Part shown: one piece after another, positions 1 through 9,151 of the stretch | Position numbering within the stretch: the first letter of the stretch is position 1 | How the letters are laid out: each line of letters begins with the position of its first letter | DNA from: an uncultured SAR86 cluster bacterium | GTDB lineage: Bacteria > Pseudomonadota > Gammaproteobacteria > Magnimaribacterales > D2472 | Assembly: GCA_902528215.1 (NCBI GenBank) | Contig: CABZRR010000011.1 | Location: forward strand, 1 to 42,709 | DNA: 42,709 nucleotides | Direction: 5' to 3' | Translations under genes and position numbers: made by a program | The notes under the pieces: generated by a model | What the model saw: only the letters and a program-made list of their open reading frames with translations | Told to the model about the DNA's origin: nothing | Database searches by the model: none

Positions 1-686
1 GTGGCAGAATCATATCTGATCCAAAAAACTATAATAATATAACTGTAAGCGAGGTTATTGCTAAATCCAGTCAGGTGGGAGCCTCCAAGATAGCTTTGCT
101 GGTTGGTATAGATGGTTTAATTTCAGGCTATAAAGAATTTGGTATTTCAAAACCACCGAATATATTTTTTCCTGGTATCGCCTATGGAGTTATTAATTCA
201 AGAGAAAACATTACTGAGCATGAAGTTGCAAGCATTGGATTTGGATACGGCATGACCGCATCATCCTTACAACTAGCTAAAGCATACTCAGTTTTTGCTA
301 ATGAAGGATATCTAAAAAATTTTAAAATATTTATTGATAATTTTGATTCTTCATATGAGCAAAAAGTTATTAAAAGCAATACTGCAGAAGATATATTAGA
401 TTCTTTAAAATTAGTTATTTCAGATGGAACAGGCAGTCTTGCAAAATTAAAAAATTTTGAAGTTGCAGGTAAAACTGGAACATCCCACAAAACTAGTTCA
501 AAAGGTGGATATGATCAAAGTAAATATATGGCTTCTTTTGTAGGAATAGCCCCATTAAAATCAAGAAGACTTACAATTTTTGTCAACATTGATGAGCCAG
601 GATTAAATAATTATTCTGGAGGTAGTGTAGCTGCTCCATTATTTGCAGCTATTGCTAGCGATGTCCTAAATTACTTAGATGAATAA
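1..686 (+). CDS. ftsI: Peptidoglycan transpeptidase FtsI (PBP3), C-terminal part
   Basis: Septal penicillin-binding protein that crosslinks peptidoglycan at the division site with FtsW. The 5' end lies outside the window; the frame is open from base 3. The visible part covers the end of the transpeptidase domain. The segment ITVSEVIAKSSQVGASKIAL (bases 39-98) corresponds to the SxN region of PBP3, but the usual Asn is Gln (CAG at 72-74). The KTGT motif is intact (471-482), and the tail with GGSVAAPLF matches the PBP3 end. The serine of the SxxK motif is upstream and not seen. The stop overlaps the murE start by 8 bases, so the two are translationally coupled. Family assignment is certain from motifs and dcw context; the effect of the Gln is unknown. 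Confidence 0.93.
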   Translation, partial: GRIISDPKNYNNITVSEVIAKSSQVGASKIALLVGIDGLISGYKEFGISKPPNIFFPGIAYGVINSRENITEHEVASIGFGYGMTASSLQLAKAYSVFANEGYLKNFKIFIDNFDSSYEQKVIKSNTAEDILDSLKLVISDGTGSLAKLKNFEVAGKTGTSHKTSSKGGYDQSKYMASFVGIAPLKSRRLTIFVNIDEPGLNNYSGGSVAAPLFAAIASDVLNYLDE

Positions 687-2139
687 ATTACCTATTATTA
701 AACCTTTAATTAATACAAATGTATTTGATGGTCTTTTTATTTCATCAATAACTGATGATTCAAGAGATGTTCAAAAGAATTCTTTATTTGTTGCTAGGCA
801 GGGGGTTGATTCACATGGAAATGAGTTTATCAAGGATGCAATTCAAAATGGAGCATCATGCGTTATTACAGATCAAAAATTATATGAAGAATTGGATATA
901 CCTATCTATTACTTAGATAATTTGGAAGACAAGATCTTGGAAATCCTTTTTAGCTTTTACAATTTTTCTCAGAATGATTTTAGCTTTCATGGTGTTACAG
1001 GAACTAATGGGAAAACAACTACAGCATTCATGGCTCATAATATTGTCAGAGCTCATAAAAAATCCTCAGTTTATATTGGTACTTTAGGAGCTATAGTCAA
1101 TGATGATCCTATGGAAACAAAAGGTAATACAACTCCAGGGATATTTGAGATATTTCAAATTTTGCAGACTTGCAAATTTCAGCAAAAAGTATTTGTCTTT
1201 ATTGAGATTTCTTCTCACGCATTAGCACAAAAAAGATTAGGAGATTTACCTTTTTCACAGACAATACTTCTCAATATTCAATCTGATCATCTGGATTATC
1301 ACAAAACGGAATCAAATTACATCAATGCAAAATTATCCATAACTGAACTCAATAATAAAAATCCTACAATTATTTTGATAGATAAAATTCAGGACTTAAT
1401 TAAAAATTTTTCTGATGCTCAAAAACAACAACTTTCAAAATCATTATCCTTGAGTACAACTAACACCTCAGCAGAATTTAAGTATTATCTTGAATACAAT
1501 CCAAACGGTAGCTCAAAAATAAAATTGAGGTTTCCTAATTTATGTATCGATGTTCAGGCTTCATTATTTCTTAAATTTAATGTAGAGAATTATATTGCTG
1601 CCATTGCACTTATTTCAGACCATATTCCTGTGCATGAAATAAAGACCATTGAAAGCAATACAATCAAGCTACCGCAAGGAAGGGGCGAGATATTAAGATT
1701 AAGAGAGGGAAACATTTTGATTGATTTTGCTCATGACCATCAATCTATTCAAAATATTCTTTCTGAATTGGCCAATTATCATAATGAAATAATTTTAGTT
1801 TTTGGATGTGGAGGAGATAGAGATAGATCTAAAAGATCTAAGATGATGAAGGTGGCTCAAGATTTCGCTAGTAAAGTATTCTTTACATCTGATAATAATC
1901 GTTACGAGTCTTTTTCTTCAATAGCTTCAGATGCAATGTTAGGAAATTCCGATACAAGCATTGAAATTATAGAAAATAGACAGGAAGCAATCAGCCATGC
2001 TCTTCAATGCTTAAATAAAAAAAATATATTGGTAATATTGGGTAAAGGTCATGAGACTTATATGGATGTGTCTGGAAAAAAAGTACCGTTTAATGATAAA
2101 GATTGTGTTTTAGAAATTTTAGGCAATGAAGCTAATTAA
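679..2139 (+). CDS. murE: UDP-MurNAc-L-Ala-D-Glu:meso-diaminopimelate ligase MurE
   Basis: Cytoplasmic Mur ligase that adds the third peptide residue to the murein precursor using ATP. The 486 aa are close to the family length (E. coli 495). Visible motifs are the P-loop GVTGTNGKTTT at about 105-115, EISSHAL at about 176, the SDHLDYH segment at about 202-208, and NAKLS with the probable carbamylated Lys218. The diaminopimelate-recognition motif, normally DNPR, reads DNNR at 405-408: the Arg that marks DAP specificity is kept and the Pro is lost. GKGHETY near the C-terminus is typical. The ATG overlaps ftsI by 8 bases, and the end overlaps murF by 14. The dapA gene at the far end of this window agrees with a DAP-type murein. 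Confidence 0.96.
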   Translation: MNKLPIIKPLINTNVFDGLFISSITDDSRDVQKNSLFVARQGVDSHGNEFIKDAIQNGASCVITDQKLYEELDIPIYYLDNLEDKILEILFSFYNFSQNDFSFHGVTGTNGKTTTAFMAHNIVRAHKKSSVYIGTLGAIVNDDPMETKGNTTPGIFEIFQILQTCKFQQKVFVFIEISSHALAQKRLGDLPFSQTILLNIQSDHLDYHKTESNYINAKLSITELNNKNPTIILIDKIQDLIKNFSDAQKQQLSKSLSLSTTNTSAEFKYYLEYNPNGSSKIKLRFPNLCIDVQASLFLKFNVENYIAAIALISDHIPVHEIKTIESNTIKLPQGRGEILRLREGNILIDFAHDHQSIQNILSELANYHNEIILVFGCGGDRDRSKRSKMMKVAQDFASKVFFTSDNNRYESFSSIASDAMLGNSDTSIEIIENRQEAISHALQCLNKKNILVILGKGHETYMDVSGKKVPFNDKDCVLEILGNEAN

Positions 2140-3472
2140 CAATACAAAAGATTTATTAACGTTCCTTCAGCTTGACTCTGAATCAAATTTACCAATTAGT
2201 AATTTTCAAATAGATTCAAGGAAAGTAAAAAAGAATTCAGTTTTTTTTGGCCTAACTGGTTCAAAAGAGGATGGCAGCTTTTATGCGGAAGATGCTATCA
2301 ATAAAGGAGCATCTTTAGCAATTATAAAAAAGAGAAAAATTCCAATTTCTACAGTTTTTTCACCAAAAATTATTTCAGTTAAAAGTCCTGAAAAAATTTT
2401 GATTAATTCGGCCAAGATGGCAATTGAAAGATATCAAGGGATAGTCATTGGAGTTACTGGCAGCAACGGAAAAACAACAACCAAAACCATTTTAAATACT
2501 TGCATAAAAAATAGTTATGGTACTCACCAAAACTACAATAATGAAATTGGCTTACCATTGTGTGCTTTGGAGCTGGACTCACAAAATAGCACGGCAATTT
2601 TTGAGATGGGTGCAGCTAAACCAGGCGATATAGATCTGCTATCAAAAATAATTAAGCCGCATATTGGCATTATTACCCACATAGGCCATTCTCATTTAAA
2701 GGGATTGAATTCGGTTAAGGGAGTCCTTCAGGTAAAGTCCGAGCTTATAAAAAATATTAAGACAAATGGCTCCGCTATTGTTCCAAATGGTCAATATGTT
2801 GGTTACTGGAAAAAAATGAGGACTGACATTGCATTTTATACGTTTGGCAAAGATCCCACATCATCTTTTTTCCCATCTCAAATTAAGATGACAAAAGAAG
2901 GCTTATCCTTTTTCATTGAATCAGCTCATTTAAAGAAAAAAGTCCAAATAAAAACAAAACTTATAGGGATGCATAACGTATTTAATATTCTTGCTTCTTT
3001 TGCAGCAATTCATGCTGCTAGGTTAAACACGAAGGACTTTACAGATGGCTTGAAAGGGCTCAAAAATTCACCTCAACGTTTAGATTTAAAATTATGGGTT
3101 AACCAATCAACAGTTATCGACGATTCATATAATGCCAATCCTGATTCTATGAAAGCTGCATTAGATGTTTTGTGTCAATTTCAAGGAAGAAAGGTTGCAA
3201 TCCTTGGGGATATGAGAGAGTTGGGCAGATTTAGAAAAAAACTACACATTGACTTGGGAGACTATGCCAAAATACATGGGGTTAATTGTTTGATTGGATA
3301 TGGAGATTTAATACGTCATACAGTATTTGCATTTGGCAACAATGGTTTTTTCTTTAAAGATAAACTGGAGTTAGTAAATTTCTTGAAAAAAAAACTTAAA
3401 GGAAAAGAGAAAATACTATTAAAAGGCTCAAGATCAATGAAAATGGAAGAAATTCTAAACTTATGGAAATGA
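2126..3472 (+). CDS. murF: UDP-MurNAc-tripeptide:D-Ala-D-Ala ligase MurF
   Basis: Last cytoplasmic Mur ligase: it joins D-Ala-D-Ala (made by Ddl, also in this cluster) to the UDP-MurNAc tripeptide. The 448 aa compare with 452 in E. coli. The N-terminal domain has the DSRKVKKNSVFFGL segment typical of MurE/MurF. The P-loop is GVTGSNGKTTTK; EMGAAKPGDI, the GHSHL region and DDSYNANPDSMKAAL in the C-terminal domain are all characteristic. The start ATG lies 14 bases inside murE, and mraY follows one base after the stop, as expected for a coupled dcw operon. Nothing looks broken. Confidence 0.96.
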   Translation: MKLINNTKDLLTFLQLDSESNLPISNFQIDSRKVKKNSVFFGLTGSKEDGSFYAEDAINKGASLAIIKKRKIPISTVFSPKIISVKSPEKILINSAKMAIERYQGIVIGVTGSNGKTTTKTILNTCIKNSYGTHQNYNNEIGLPLCALELDSQNSTAIFEMGAAKPGDIDLLSKIIKPHIGIITHIGHSHLKGLNSVKGVLQVKSELIKNIKTNGSAIVPNGQYVGYWKKMRTDIAFYTFGKDPTSSFFPSQIKMTKEGLSFFIESAHLKKKVQIKTKLIGMHNVFNILASFAAIHAARLNTKDFTDGLKGLKNSPQRLDLKLWVNQSTVIDDSYNANPDSMKAALDVLCQFQGRKVAILGDMRELGRFRKKLHIDLGDYAKIHGVNCLIGYGDLIRHTVFAFGNNGFFFKDKLELVNFLKKKLKGKEKILLKGSRSMKMEEILNLWK

Positions 3473-3473
3473 T

Positions 3474-4559
3474 ATGATCGAATTATTTGGCACTTGGTTA
3501 ATGACATATGATTCAGGCTTCGATGTCCTTCGTTATTTAACTGTAAGAACTATTGGAGGTACCCTTACAGCGCTTATGCTGTCGATTTTTCTTGGTCCAA
3601 CCTTAATTAGATTTTTAACAAATATTCAGTTCTCACAATCCATAAGGGGAGATGGGCCTGAGTCACATCTTGCAAAGACTGGAACACCCACCATGGGAGG
3701 CTTAATTATTATCTTCTCATTGATAATTTCAACATTGCTCTGGTCAGATTTCCAAAATCCATACATATGGATTCTTATATTTATTACCATCTCATTTAGC
3801 TCTATAGGATTTCTAGATGACTGGTTAAAAATAAAGGAGAAAAACTCAAGTGGCTTAAAGGGAAAATATAAGCTCATCTTGCAATTTCTTTTTGCTTTGC
3901 TCGCGATGTTATTCATGTTGCAAGTTTCCCCTAATGGAAATGAACAAATTTTTATTTTGCCTTTTAATAAAGAATATATTTTTGTAATTTCTCCTTTTAT
4001 TTTTCTGTTAATTAGCATTTTTGTAATAATTGGTTCGTCCAATGCAGTTAACCTAACTGACGGTCTGGATGGACTTGCAATTTTGCCATCAGTCTTGATA
4101 GCGGGTGGTCTTGGTCTCATTGCTTATGCATCTGGAAACTTAATCATCTCAAATTATTTGTTCATCCCATTTAATTCGCTTAGTGGAGAGTTAATTGTGT
4201 TTTGTGGGGCCCTGATTGGTGCTGGCATAGGTTTTCTCTGGTACAACACATATCCTGCTCAGATATTTATGGGCGATTTAGGATCTTTAACACTTGGAGG
4301 AATTTTAGGTACCCTGGCAGTTTTGATAAGACATGAGATAGTATTTGCAATCATGGCAGGAGTTTTTGTGATGGAAACTTTGAGTGTTATTGTTCAAGTA
4401 GGCTCATACAAATTAAGAGGTAAGAGAGTCTTTTTGATGGCGCCAATTCATCACCATTTTGAATTAAAAGGCTGGGCCGAACCAAAAGTTATTGTTCGAT
4501 TTTGGATTATAACTTTTGTACTTGTTTTGTTTGCACTTGCAACCCTAAAGCTCAGATAA
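3474..4559 (+). CDS. mraY: Phospho-MurNAc-pentapeptide transferase MraY (lipid I synthase)
   Basis: Integral membrane enzyme that transfers phospho-MurNAc-pentapeptide from UDP to undecaprenyl phosphate, giving lipid I. It has 361 aa (E. coli 360) and about ten hydrophobic segments. Family signatures are visible: GTPTMGG near the N-terminus, FLDDWLK with the paired aspartates, NLTDGLDGLA, FMGDLGSL, and the cytoplasmic loop APIHHHFELKGW with the three histidines. It lies between murF and murD as in most proteobacteria. The reverse frame here shows a long shadow frame, which is not coding. It shares its lipid carrier with the DUF368 protein at 23259. Confidence 0.97.
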   Translation: MIELFGTWLMTYDSGFDVLRYLTVRTIGGTLTALMLSIFLGPTLIRFLTNIQFSQSIRGDGPESHLAKTGTPTMGGLIIIFSLIISTLLWSDFQNPYIWILIFITISFSSIGFLDDWLKIKEKNSSGLKGKYKLILQFLFALLAMLFMLQVSPNGNEQIFILPFNKEYIFVISPFIFLLISIFVIIGSSNAVNLTDGLDGLAILPSVLIAGGLGLIAYASGNLIISNYLFIPFNSLSGELIVFCGALIGAGIGFLWYNTYPAQIFMGDLGSLTLGGILGTLAVLIRHEIVFAIMAGVFVMETLSVIVQVGSYKLRGKRVFLMAPIHHHFELKGWAEPKVIVRFWIITFVLVLFALATLKLR

Positions 4560-4565
4560 TCCTCA

Positions 4566-5627
4566 ATGAAAGTCCTTATTTTTGGTTATGGAGTTACAGG
4601 CCAATCCATAGGAAGGTATTTAGAAAAAAAAGGTAAAGCTTTTGAAATCTATGATCAAAATGTGACAGGGCCTAATATCTCGAATAAGTTGCCCGATCAA
4701 AAAAAATTAAATTCTTACGAGATGATTTATCTGAGCCCTGGAATAAATATAAAGAAGATTTATCCAAATGGAGAATTTGATAAAATTTCGTATTTAACTG
4801 ACTTAGATATTTTTTTTCAAGAAGATAAGTCTTTCAAAATTGGAATTACTGGCACTAATGGAAAAAGTACTTGCTGCTATCACTTGCATCAGCTTTTAGA
4901 AGAATCTCAATTAGTTGGGAATATTGGCGAACCAGTTTTAGATAATATTAATTCCTGTCGATATTCAATAATTGAGCTTTCCAGCTTTCAGCTTGAGAAG
5001 ATGAAAGAGATTCAGCTAGATTTAGGAGTTCTCTTAAACATTTCTCCAGATCATATTGACCATCATGCAAATTTTGAAGAGTACAAGAAAGTTAAAAATA
5101 GAATTAAAGAATCAAAAAAAACAACAGAAGAGTCTAATCCAAAAAAATTATGGTCCATGATTACTGGTAGACCTCAAAGATTAGTGGAAGATATTGAGTT
5201 AAAAGACTTGCCCCATAGGCATCAGCTCATACCCACGCATGATCATCTAGTATTTATCAATGACTCTAAGGCCACAAATTTGACTGCACTTCAGTTTGCA
5301 TTAAATAAAATGTCTAATCCTTATGTATTGATCCTTTGCGGAGATCCAGATAAAGAACGATATGAAAGCTATGAAATTGAAGGTCCAACAAGGGTTTACA
5401 TTTTTGGTAATCATGCAGAAGAAATATCAAAGAAAATATTTCACCCAAAAAAAATCTTGTTCCATAATCAAGGCCTTTCATCTGTAATGAGATCAATACT
5501 TAAAGAAAAATATGATTCTCAAACTCATATACTTTTTTCACCCGGACATCCAAGCGGTCAAGATTATAAAAACTTTGAAGAACGAGGAGATCATTTTATC
5601 AAGCTTGCAATGAGTTCAAATGATTGA
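4566..5627 (+). CDS. murD: UDP-MurNAc-L-Ala:D-Glu ligase MurD, unusually short
   Basis: Mur ligase that adds D-Glu to UDP-MurNAc-L-Ala. It has only 353 aa against 438 in E. coli. Present are the Rossmann-like start (MKVLIFGYGVTGQS), the P-loop GITGTNGKST (92-101), IELSSFQLE, PDHIDHH, the probable carbamylated Lys177, LPHR (215-218), FINDSKATN and the C-terminal SPGHPSGQDYKNFEERG. Lys177 and Arg218 are 41 residues apart; the equivalent E. coli residues (K198, R302) are 104 apart. About 63 residues of the central domain are therefore missing, including the HNxxN motif conserved across Mur ligases. The frame is uninterrupted and the flanking genes are intact, so this looks like a shortened enzyme rather than a pseudogene. 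Identity is sure; full activity is not. Confidence 0.9.
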   Translation: MKVLIFGYGVTGQSIGRYLEKKGKAFEIYDQNVTGPNISNKLPDQKKLNSYEMIYLSPGINIKKIYPNGEFDKISYLTDLDIFFQEDKSFKIGITGTNGKSTCCYHLHQLLEESQLVGNIGEPVLDNINSCRYSIIELSSFQLEKMKEIQLDLGVLLNISPDHIDHHANFEEYKKVKNRIKESKKTTEESNPKKLWSMITGRPQRLVEDIELKDLPHRHQLIPTHDHLVFINDSKATNLTALQFALNKMSNPYVLILCGDPDKERYESYEIEGPTRVYIFGNHAEEISKKIFHPKKILFHNQGLSSVMRSILKEKYDSQTHILFSPGHPSGQDYKNFEERGDHFIKLAMSSND

Positions 5628-6723
5628 TCGCAATAACATACTAATTGTTCTTCCATATTTCTCTTTGTTGTTTATCGGTTTGGTAATGGTTGCATCTTCT
5701 AGCATTTTTATATCTGAGGACATCTATGGGACTCCTTTTCATTTTGCTTCAAGGCAAATAATTTTTTTTATTATTGGCGTCTTTGCAACAATAATTGCTT
5801 TAAGCATCCCATCAAATTTATTTTTAACATTAGATTGGGCAATTTTAATTGGTTCTTTGTTGTTACTCATCGCCCTTTTTTTTCCTGGGGTTGGCACAGA
5901 GGTCAATGGAAGTCTCAGATGGATTAGAATTGGCCCAATAAATATTCAACCCTCAGAAGTAAGCAAGATTGCTTTAGTAATATATATTTCAGGTTATTGC
6001 GTCAGAAGACTAAGTGAAATTAATACTTCATTGGGTTTTGTAAGGCCTTTAGTTGTGTTGGCTCTTTTTGGGCTTCTAATTATGTCCCAACCTGATCTTG
6101 GATCAACACTTGTAATTGGAGCATTGGTAATTGCAATATTGTTTTTTGCAGGAATTTCATTTTTGCAGTTTTCACTTTTAATCTTGCTTATGGCAGCATT
6201 GGCAGCTGTTGCTGTATACCTAGAACCATATAGGTACATAAGATTTATTTCATTTACTGAGCCGTTTGAGAATTTTTATGGGCCTGGATGGCAATTATCA
6301 AATGCACTAATTGGCATCGGGCGGGGCGAATGGTTTGGTCTAGGTTTAGGGAATAGTCTTCAAAAAAATCTATATTTGCCTGAGCCACACACTGATTTCA
6401 TTTTTGCTGTAATTGTTGAAGAGTTTGGATTATTTGGAGGATTAATTGTAATTTTTTTATTTGCATTATTAATTCTAGGCATTATCAGGACATCAATAAA
6501 AGCACTAGAGCTAGGAAAGTTATTTCAAGGGTTGCTTGCTTTTGGAGCAGGTATTTTGATTGCAATACAAGTAGTGTTTAATATAGGAGTAAATCTTGGA
6601 ATCTTACCCACAAAGGGTTTAACTCTGCCCTTTATAAGCTATGGGGGCACAAGCTTAATTATATTTATGTTTTTAATGGGCCTAGTTTTAAGAATTAATT
6701 TTGAAAATAAGTTGATAAAGTAA
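5620..6723 (+). CDS. ftsW: SEDS peptidoglycan polymerase / division protein FtsW
   Basis: Polytopic inner-membrane glycosyltransferase that polymerises lipid II at the septum with FtsI. It has 367 aa and about ten membrane segments. SEDS signatures are visible: LRWIRIGPINIQPSEVSKIAL, MSQPDLGST, the loop GPGWQLSNALIGIGRGEWFGLGLG, LPEPHTDFIFAVIVEEFG, and ILPTKGLTLPFISYGGTS near the C-terminus. The long extracytoplasmic loop aspartate region (EPHTD) is intact. The ATG lies inside the end of murD (8-base overlap), and the stop shares one base with the murG start (TAATG). FtsW rather than RodA is supported by the dcw position. Confidence 0.96.
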   Translation: MIDRNNILIVLPYFSLLFIGLVMVASSSIFISEDIYGTPFHFASRQIIFFIIGVFATIIALSIPSNLFLTLDWAILIGSLLLLIALFFPGVGTEVNGSLRWIRIGPINIQPSEVSKIALVIYISGYCVRRLSEINTSLGFVRPLVVLALFGLLIMSQPDLGSTLVIGALVIAILFFAGISFLQFSLLILLMAALAAVAVYLEPYRYIRFISFTEPFENFYGPGWQLSNALIGIGRGEWFGLGLGNSLQKNLYLPEPHTDFIFAVIVEEFGLFGGLIVIFLFALLILGIIRTSIKALELGKLFQGLLAFGAGILIAIQVVFNIGVNLGILPTKGLTLPFISYGGTSLIIFMFLMGLVLRINFENKLIK

Positions 6724-7763
6724 TGAAATTTTTAATCTCTGCAGCAGGAACCGGAGGTCATGTTTTTCCGGCATTAGAATTTGGCAGAGAATGTATCAAA
6801 AATGATCATGAGGTTCTTTGGATTGGAACGAAAACTGGTATAGAAAATCGAGTTCTCCCAAAGAACATAAAATTTTTATCCATTCCCATGATTGGATTTA
6901 GAGGAAAAAATTTAATTTTTAAAATTACTTCCTTAATAGGTTTAATAGCCTCAATTTTTAAAAGTATTTTTTACATAAAAAAAAATAATATTGATTTTAT
7001 CGTTTGCTTTGGGGGATATATCTCATTACCAGTTGGTTTATCTGCATGGATTTGTAGAAAGCCTCTTTTCTTGCATGAGCAAAATGCAATTATGGGCACT
7101 TCCAATAAAATATTAAAAAGATTTTCAAAAATAGTTTTTTTAGGATTTTCAATTAATGAGCCGATTTCAAAAAAAACGATGCTCGTAGGAAATCCTATTA
7201 AAAAGTTAGAATTATCATCTTTCACAAATCATAATCATAATCCTGTAAGGATCTATATAACAGGCGGAAGTCAAGGCTCCGAATTTATAAATAAAAATAT
7301 ACCTATTGCTTTAAATCAATTAAATATCCCATTAGAAGTGAAGCATCAATCCGGAAAAGGAAAATCTGTAGGAATAAAAGAATTATACTCAAGCAATATT
7401 TCTATAGAGGTAGAAGAGTTTTATGACTCACCTCATGAACTAATTTTATGGTCAGACTTTATTATTTCCAGAGCAGGCGCACTTTCTTTATCAGAGGCCA
7501 TCAGTTTAAAAAGGGGATCTCTCATGATTCCTTTGCCATCTGCAATTGATAATCATCAACTTTTAAATGCTAAATATATCTCAGATTTAGATATGGGGTT
7601 GATCCATATTGAGCTTGAATCTTTTAAATCCCTCTCGCAAAAACTTAAACATATTATTGAAAAAAAGCTTTATTTGAAATGGACAAAGATTGAGACTAAT
7701 TTAGACCATTTTCAAGCTGCGGCTACAATGCTAAGTTCAATTTTAAAATTTAAAAATATATGA
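6723..7763 (+). CDS. murG: UDP-GlcNAc:lipid I GlcNAc transferase MurG
   Basis: Peripheral membrane GT-B glycosyltransferase that makes lipid II from lipid I. It has 346 aa (E. coli 355). The N-terminal glycine loop GTGGHVFPALE, the acceptor-side GGYISLPVG, HEQNAIMGTSNK, and the donor-binding GGSQGSEFIN and SRAGALSLSEA motifs are all present, followed by IPLPSAIDNHQLLNAKYI. It starts on the last base of the ftsW stop and ends overlapping murC by 4 bases (ATGA), so translation is coupled at both ends. Confidence 0.96.
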   Translation: MKFLISAAGTGGHVFPALEFGRECIKNDHEVLWIGTKTGIENRVLPKNIKFLSIPMIGFRGKNLIFKITSLIGLIASIFKSIFYIKKNNIDFIVCFGGYISLPVGLSAWICRKPLFLHEQNAIMGTSNKILKRFSKIVFLGFSINEPISKKTMLVGNPIKKLELSSFTNHNHNPVRIYITGGSQGSEFINKNIPIALNQLNIPLEVKHQSGKGKSVGIKELYSSNISIEVEEFYDSPHELILWSDFIISRAGALSLSEAISLKRGSLMIPLPSAIDNHQLLNAKYISDLDMGLIHIELESFKSLSQKLKHIIEKKLYLKWTKIETNLDHFQAAATMLSSILKFKNI

Positions 7764-9151
7764 CTAATTTAGGATTTCAAAAGTTTAAAAAAATTCATAT
7801 GATCGGTATTGGTGGGTCGGGCATGATTGGGGTTGCTACGATTTTACAAAAAAGAGGTTTTAAAGTTACTGGATCAGATCTTGTTATTACAGATGAGTTA
7901 AAGGAATTAAAAAAACTTGGTGCTAAAGTTCAAATTGGTCACGAACCTAGGCTTATTAAGAATGCTGATTTGGTTGTTGCTTCATCTGCAATATCTAAGA
8001 GAAATTCTGAGCTTTCATATGCCAAGAAATCAGGATTAACTATTATTCCTAGGGCTGAGATGCTCGGAACTCTGATGAAACCATATCGAAGTATTGCGAT
8101 TGCTGGCAGTCACGGTAAGACTACTACAACTAGTATAGTTGCAAGTATTTTTAACGCTGCAAATTTAAGTCCTACTTATGTTATTGGAGGCCAAGTATTA
8201 AGCGTTGGGAGAAGTTCTGAACTTGGGGAGGGTGACTATATCATTGTTGAGGCTGATGAAAGCGATGGATCATTTCTTCATCTTCAACCTGATATTGCTG
8301 TAATTACAAATATTGACAACGATCATTTAAATTTTTATGAATCAAATCAAGAAAAATTAAATCAATCTTTTTTAAGTTTTGCGGAAAATTTACCTTTTTA
8401 TGGTTATATTTTAATCAATTTAGATGACTTAAACATTAGAAAAATTTCTAAAAATATTCATAGAAGACAAATTACATTTGGCTTTAGTGCAAGAAATAGA
8501 TTTCAAATAACTGATATAGAGCTAAAAAATGGTGTTCAAAAATTTCAAATAACAGACCACAGTAATAAGAAACATTATAAATTTTCTACCTATTTAAGTG
8601 GTAAACATAATCTATGCAATGTTACTGCTGCTATTTGTGTAGCCATTGAAGAAAATATTTCTATCAAGAATATTCTAAAAGGACTAAATGATTTTAAAGG
8701 TGTAGGTAGAAGGTTTGAGATCTCAAATCTTAGTTTCAATGATCAGCCTCGAATTTTAATAGATGATTATGGCCATCATCCTGTTGAAATTTCAGCAACC
8801 ATTCAAGCAATACGCCAAAAATTTCCTCGTAAGAAAATATGCATGATTTTTGAGCCACATAGATTTACTAGGACTAAACAACTTTTCAATGATTTTGTGA
8901 AAGTGCTCTCCCAAGTAGATAGCTTATTGCTTTTAGATATATATCCTGCCAGTGAGAAACCAATTAAAGGAATTTCTTCAAAAAAATTAATTTTTGAGAT
9001 AGCTAAAAACCATAAAAATGCCGAATACATTGGAAAGACTGACCCTTTGCTTTGGCTGAAATCAAATTACGAAAATTTCTCAATTTTAGTCACACAAGGC
9101 GCTGGAACCATATCAAAATTAAATAAAAAGATTAAACACAAGTGGCAATAG
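7760..9151 (+). CDS. murC: UDP-MurNAc:L-alanine ligase MurC
   Basis: Mur ligase that adds the first amino acid, L-Ala, to UDP-MurNAc. It has 463 aa (E. coli 491). It shows the N-terminal nucleotide fold HMIGIGGSGMIGVA, the P-loop GSHGKTTTT, EADESDGSFLHL, TNIDNDHLNFY, IDDYGHHPVEI and EPHRFTRT, all diagnostic for MurC. In contrast to MurD in the same cluster, the central domain is complete and contains GKHNLCNVTAA. murB, which often follows murC in other phyla, is not here; ddl follows directly with a 10-base overlap. Confidence 0.96.
   Translation: MTNLGFQKFKKIHMIGIGGSGMIGVATILQKRGFKVTGSDLVITDELKELKKLGAKVQIGHEPRLIKNADLVVASSAISKRNSELSYAKKSGLTIIPRAEMLGTLMKPYRSIAIAGSHGKTTTTSIVASIFNAANLSPTYVIGGQVLSVGRSSELGEGDYIIVEADESDGSFLHLQPDIAVITNIDNDHLNFYESNQEKLNQSFLSFAENLPFYGYILINLDDLNIRKISKNIHRRQITFGFSARNRFQITDIELKNGVQKFQITDHSNKKHYKFSTYLSGKHNLCNVTAAICVAIEENISIKNILKGLNDFKGVGRRFEISNLSFNDQPRILIDDYGHHPVEISATIQAIRQKFPRKKICMIFEPHRFTRTKQLFNDFVKVLSQVDSLLLLDIYPASEKPIKGISSKKLIFEIAKNHKNAEYIGKTDPLLWLKSNYENFSILVTQGAGTISKLNKKIKHKWQ

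Noticed and set aside
3626-4120. 164-codon open frame on the minus strand inside mraY
   Set aside because: It is antisense to a fully conserved gene, its composition mirrors mraY membrane codons, and it has no ribosome binding site or recognisable domain.
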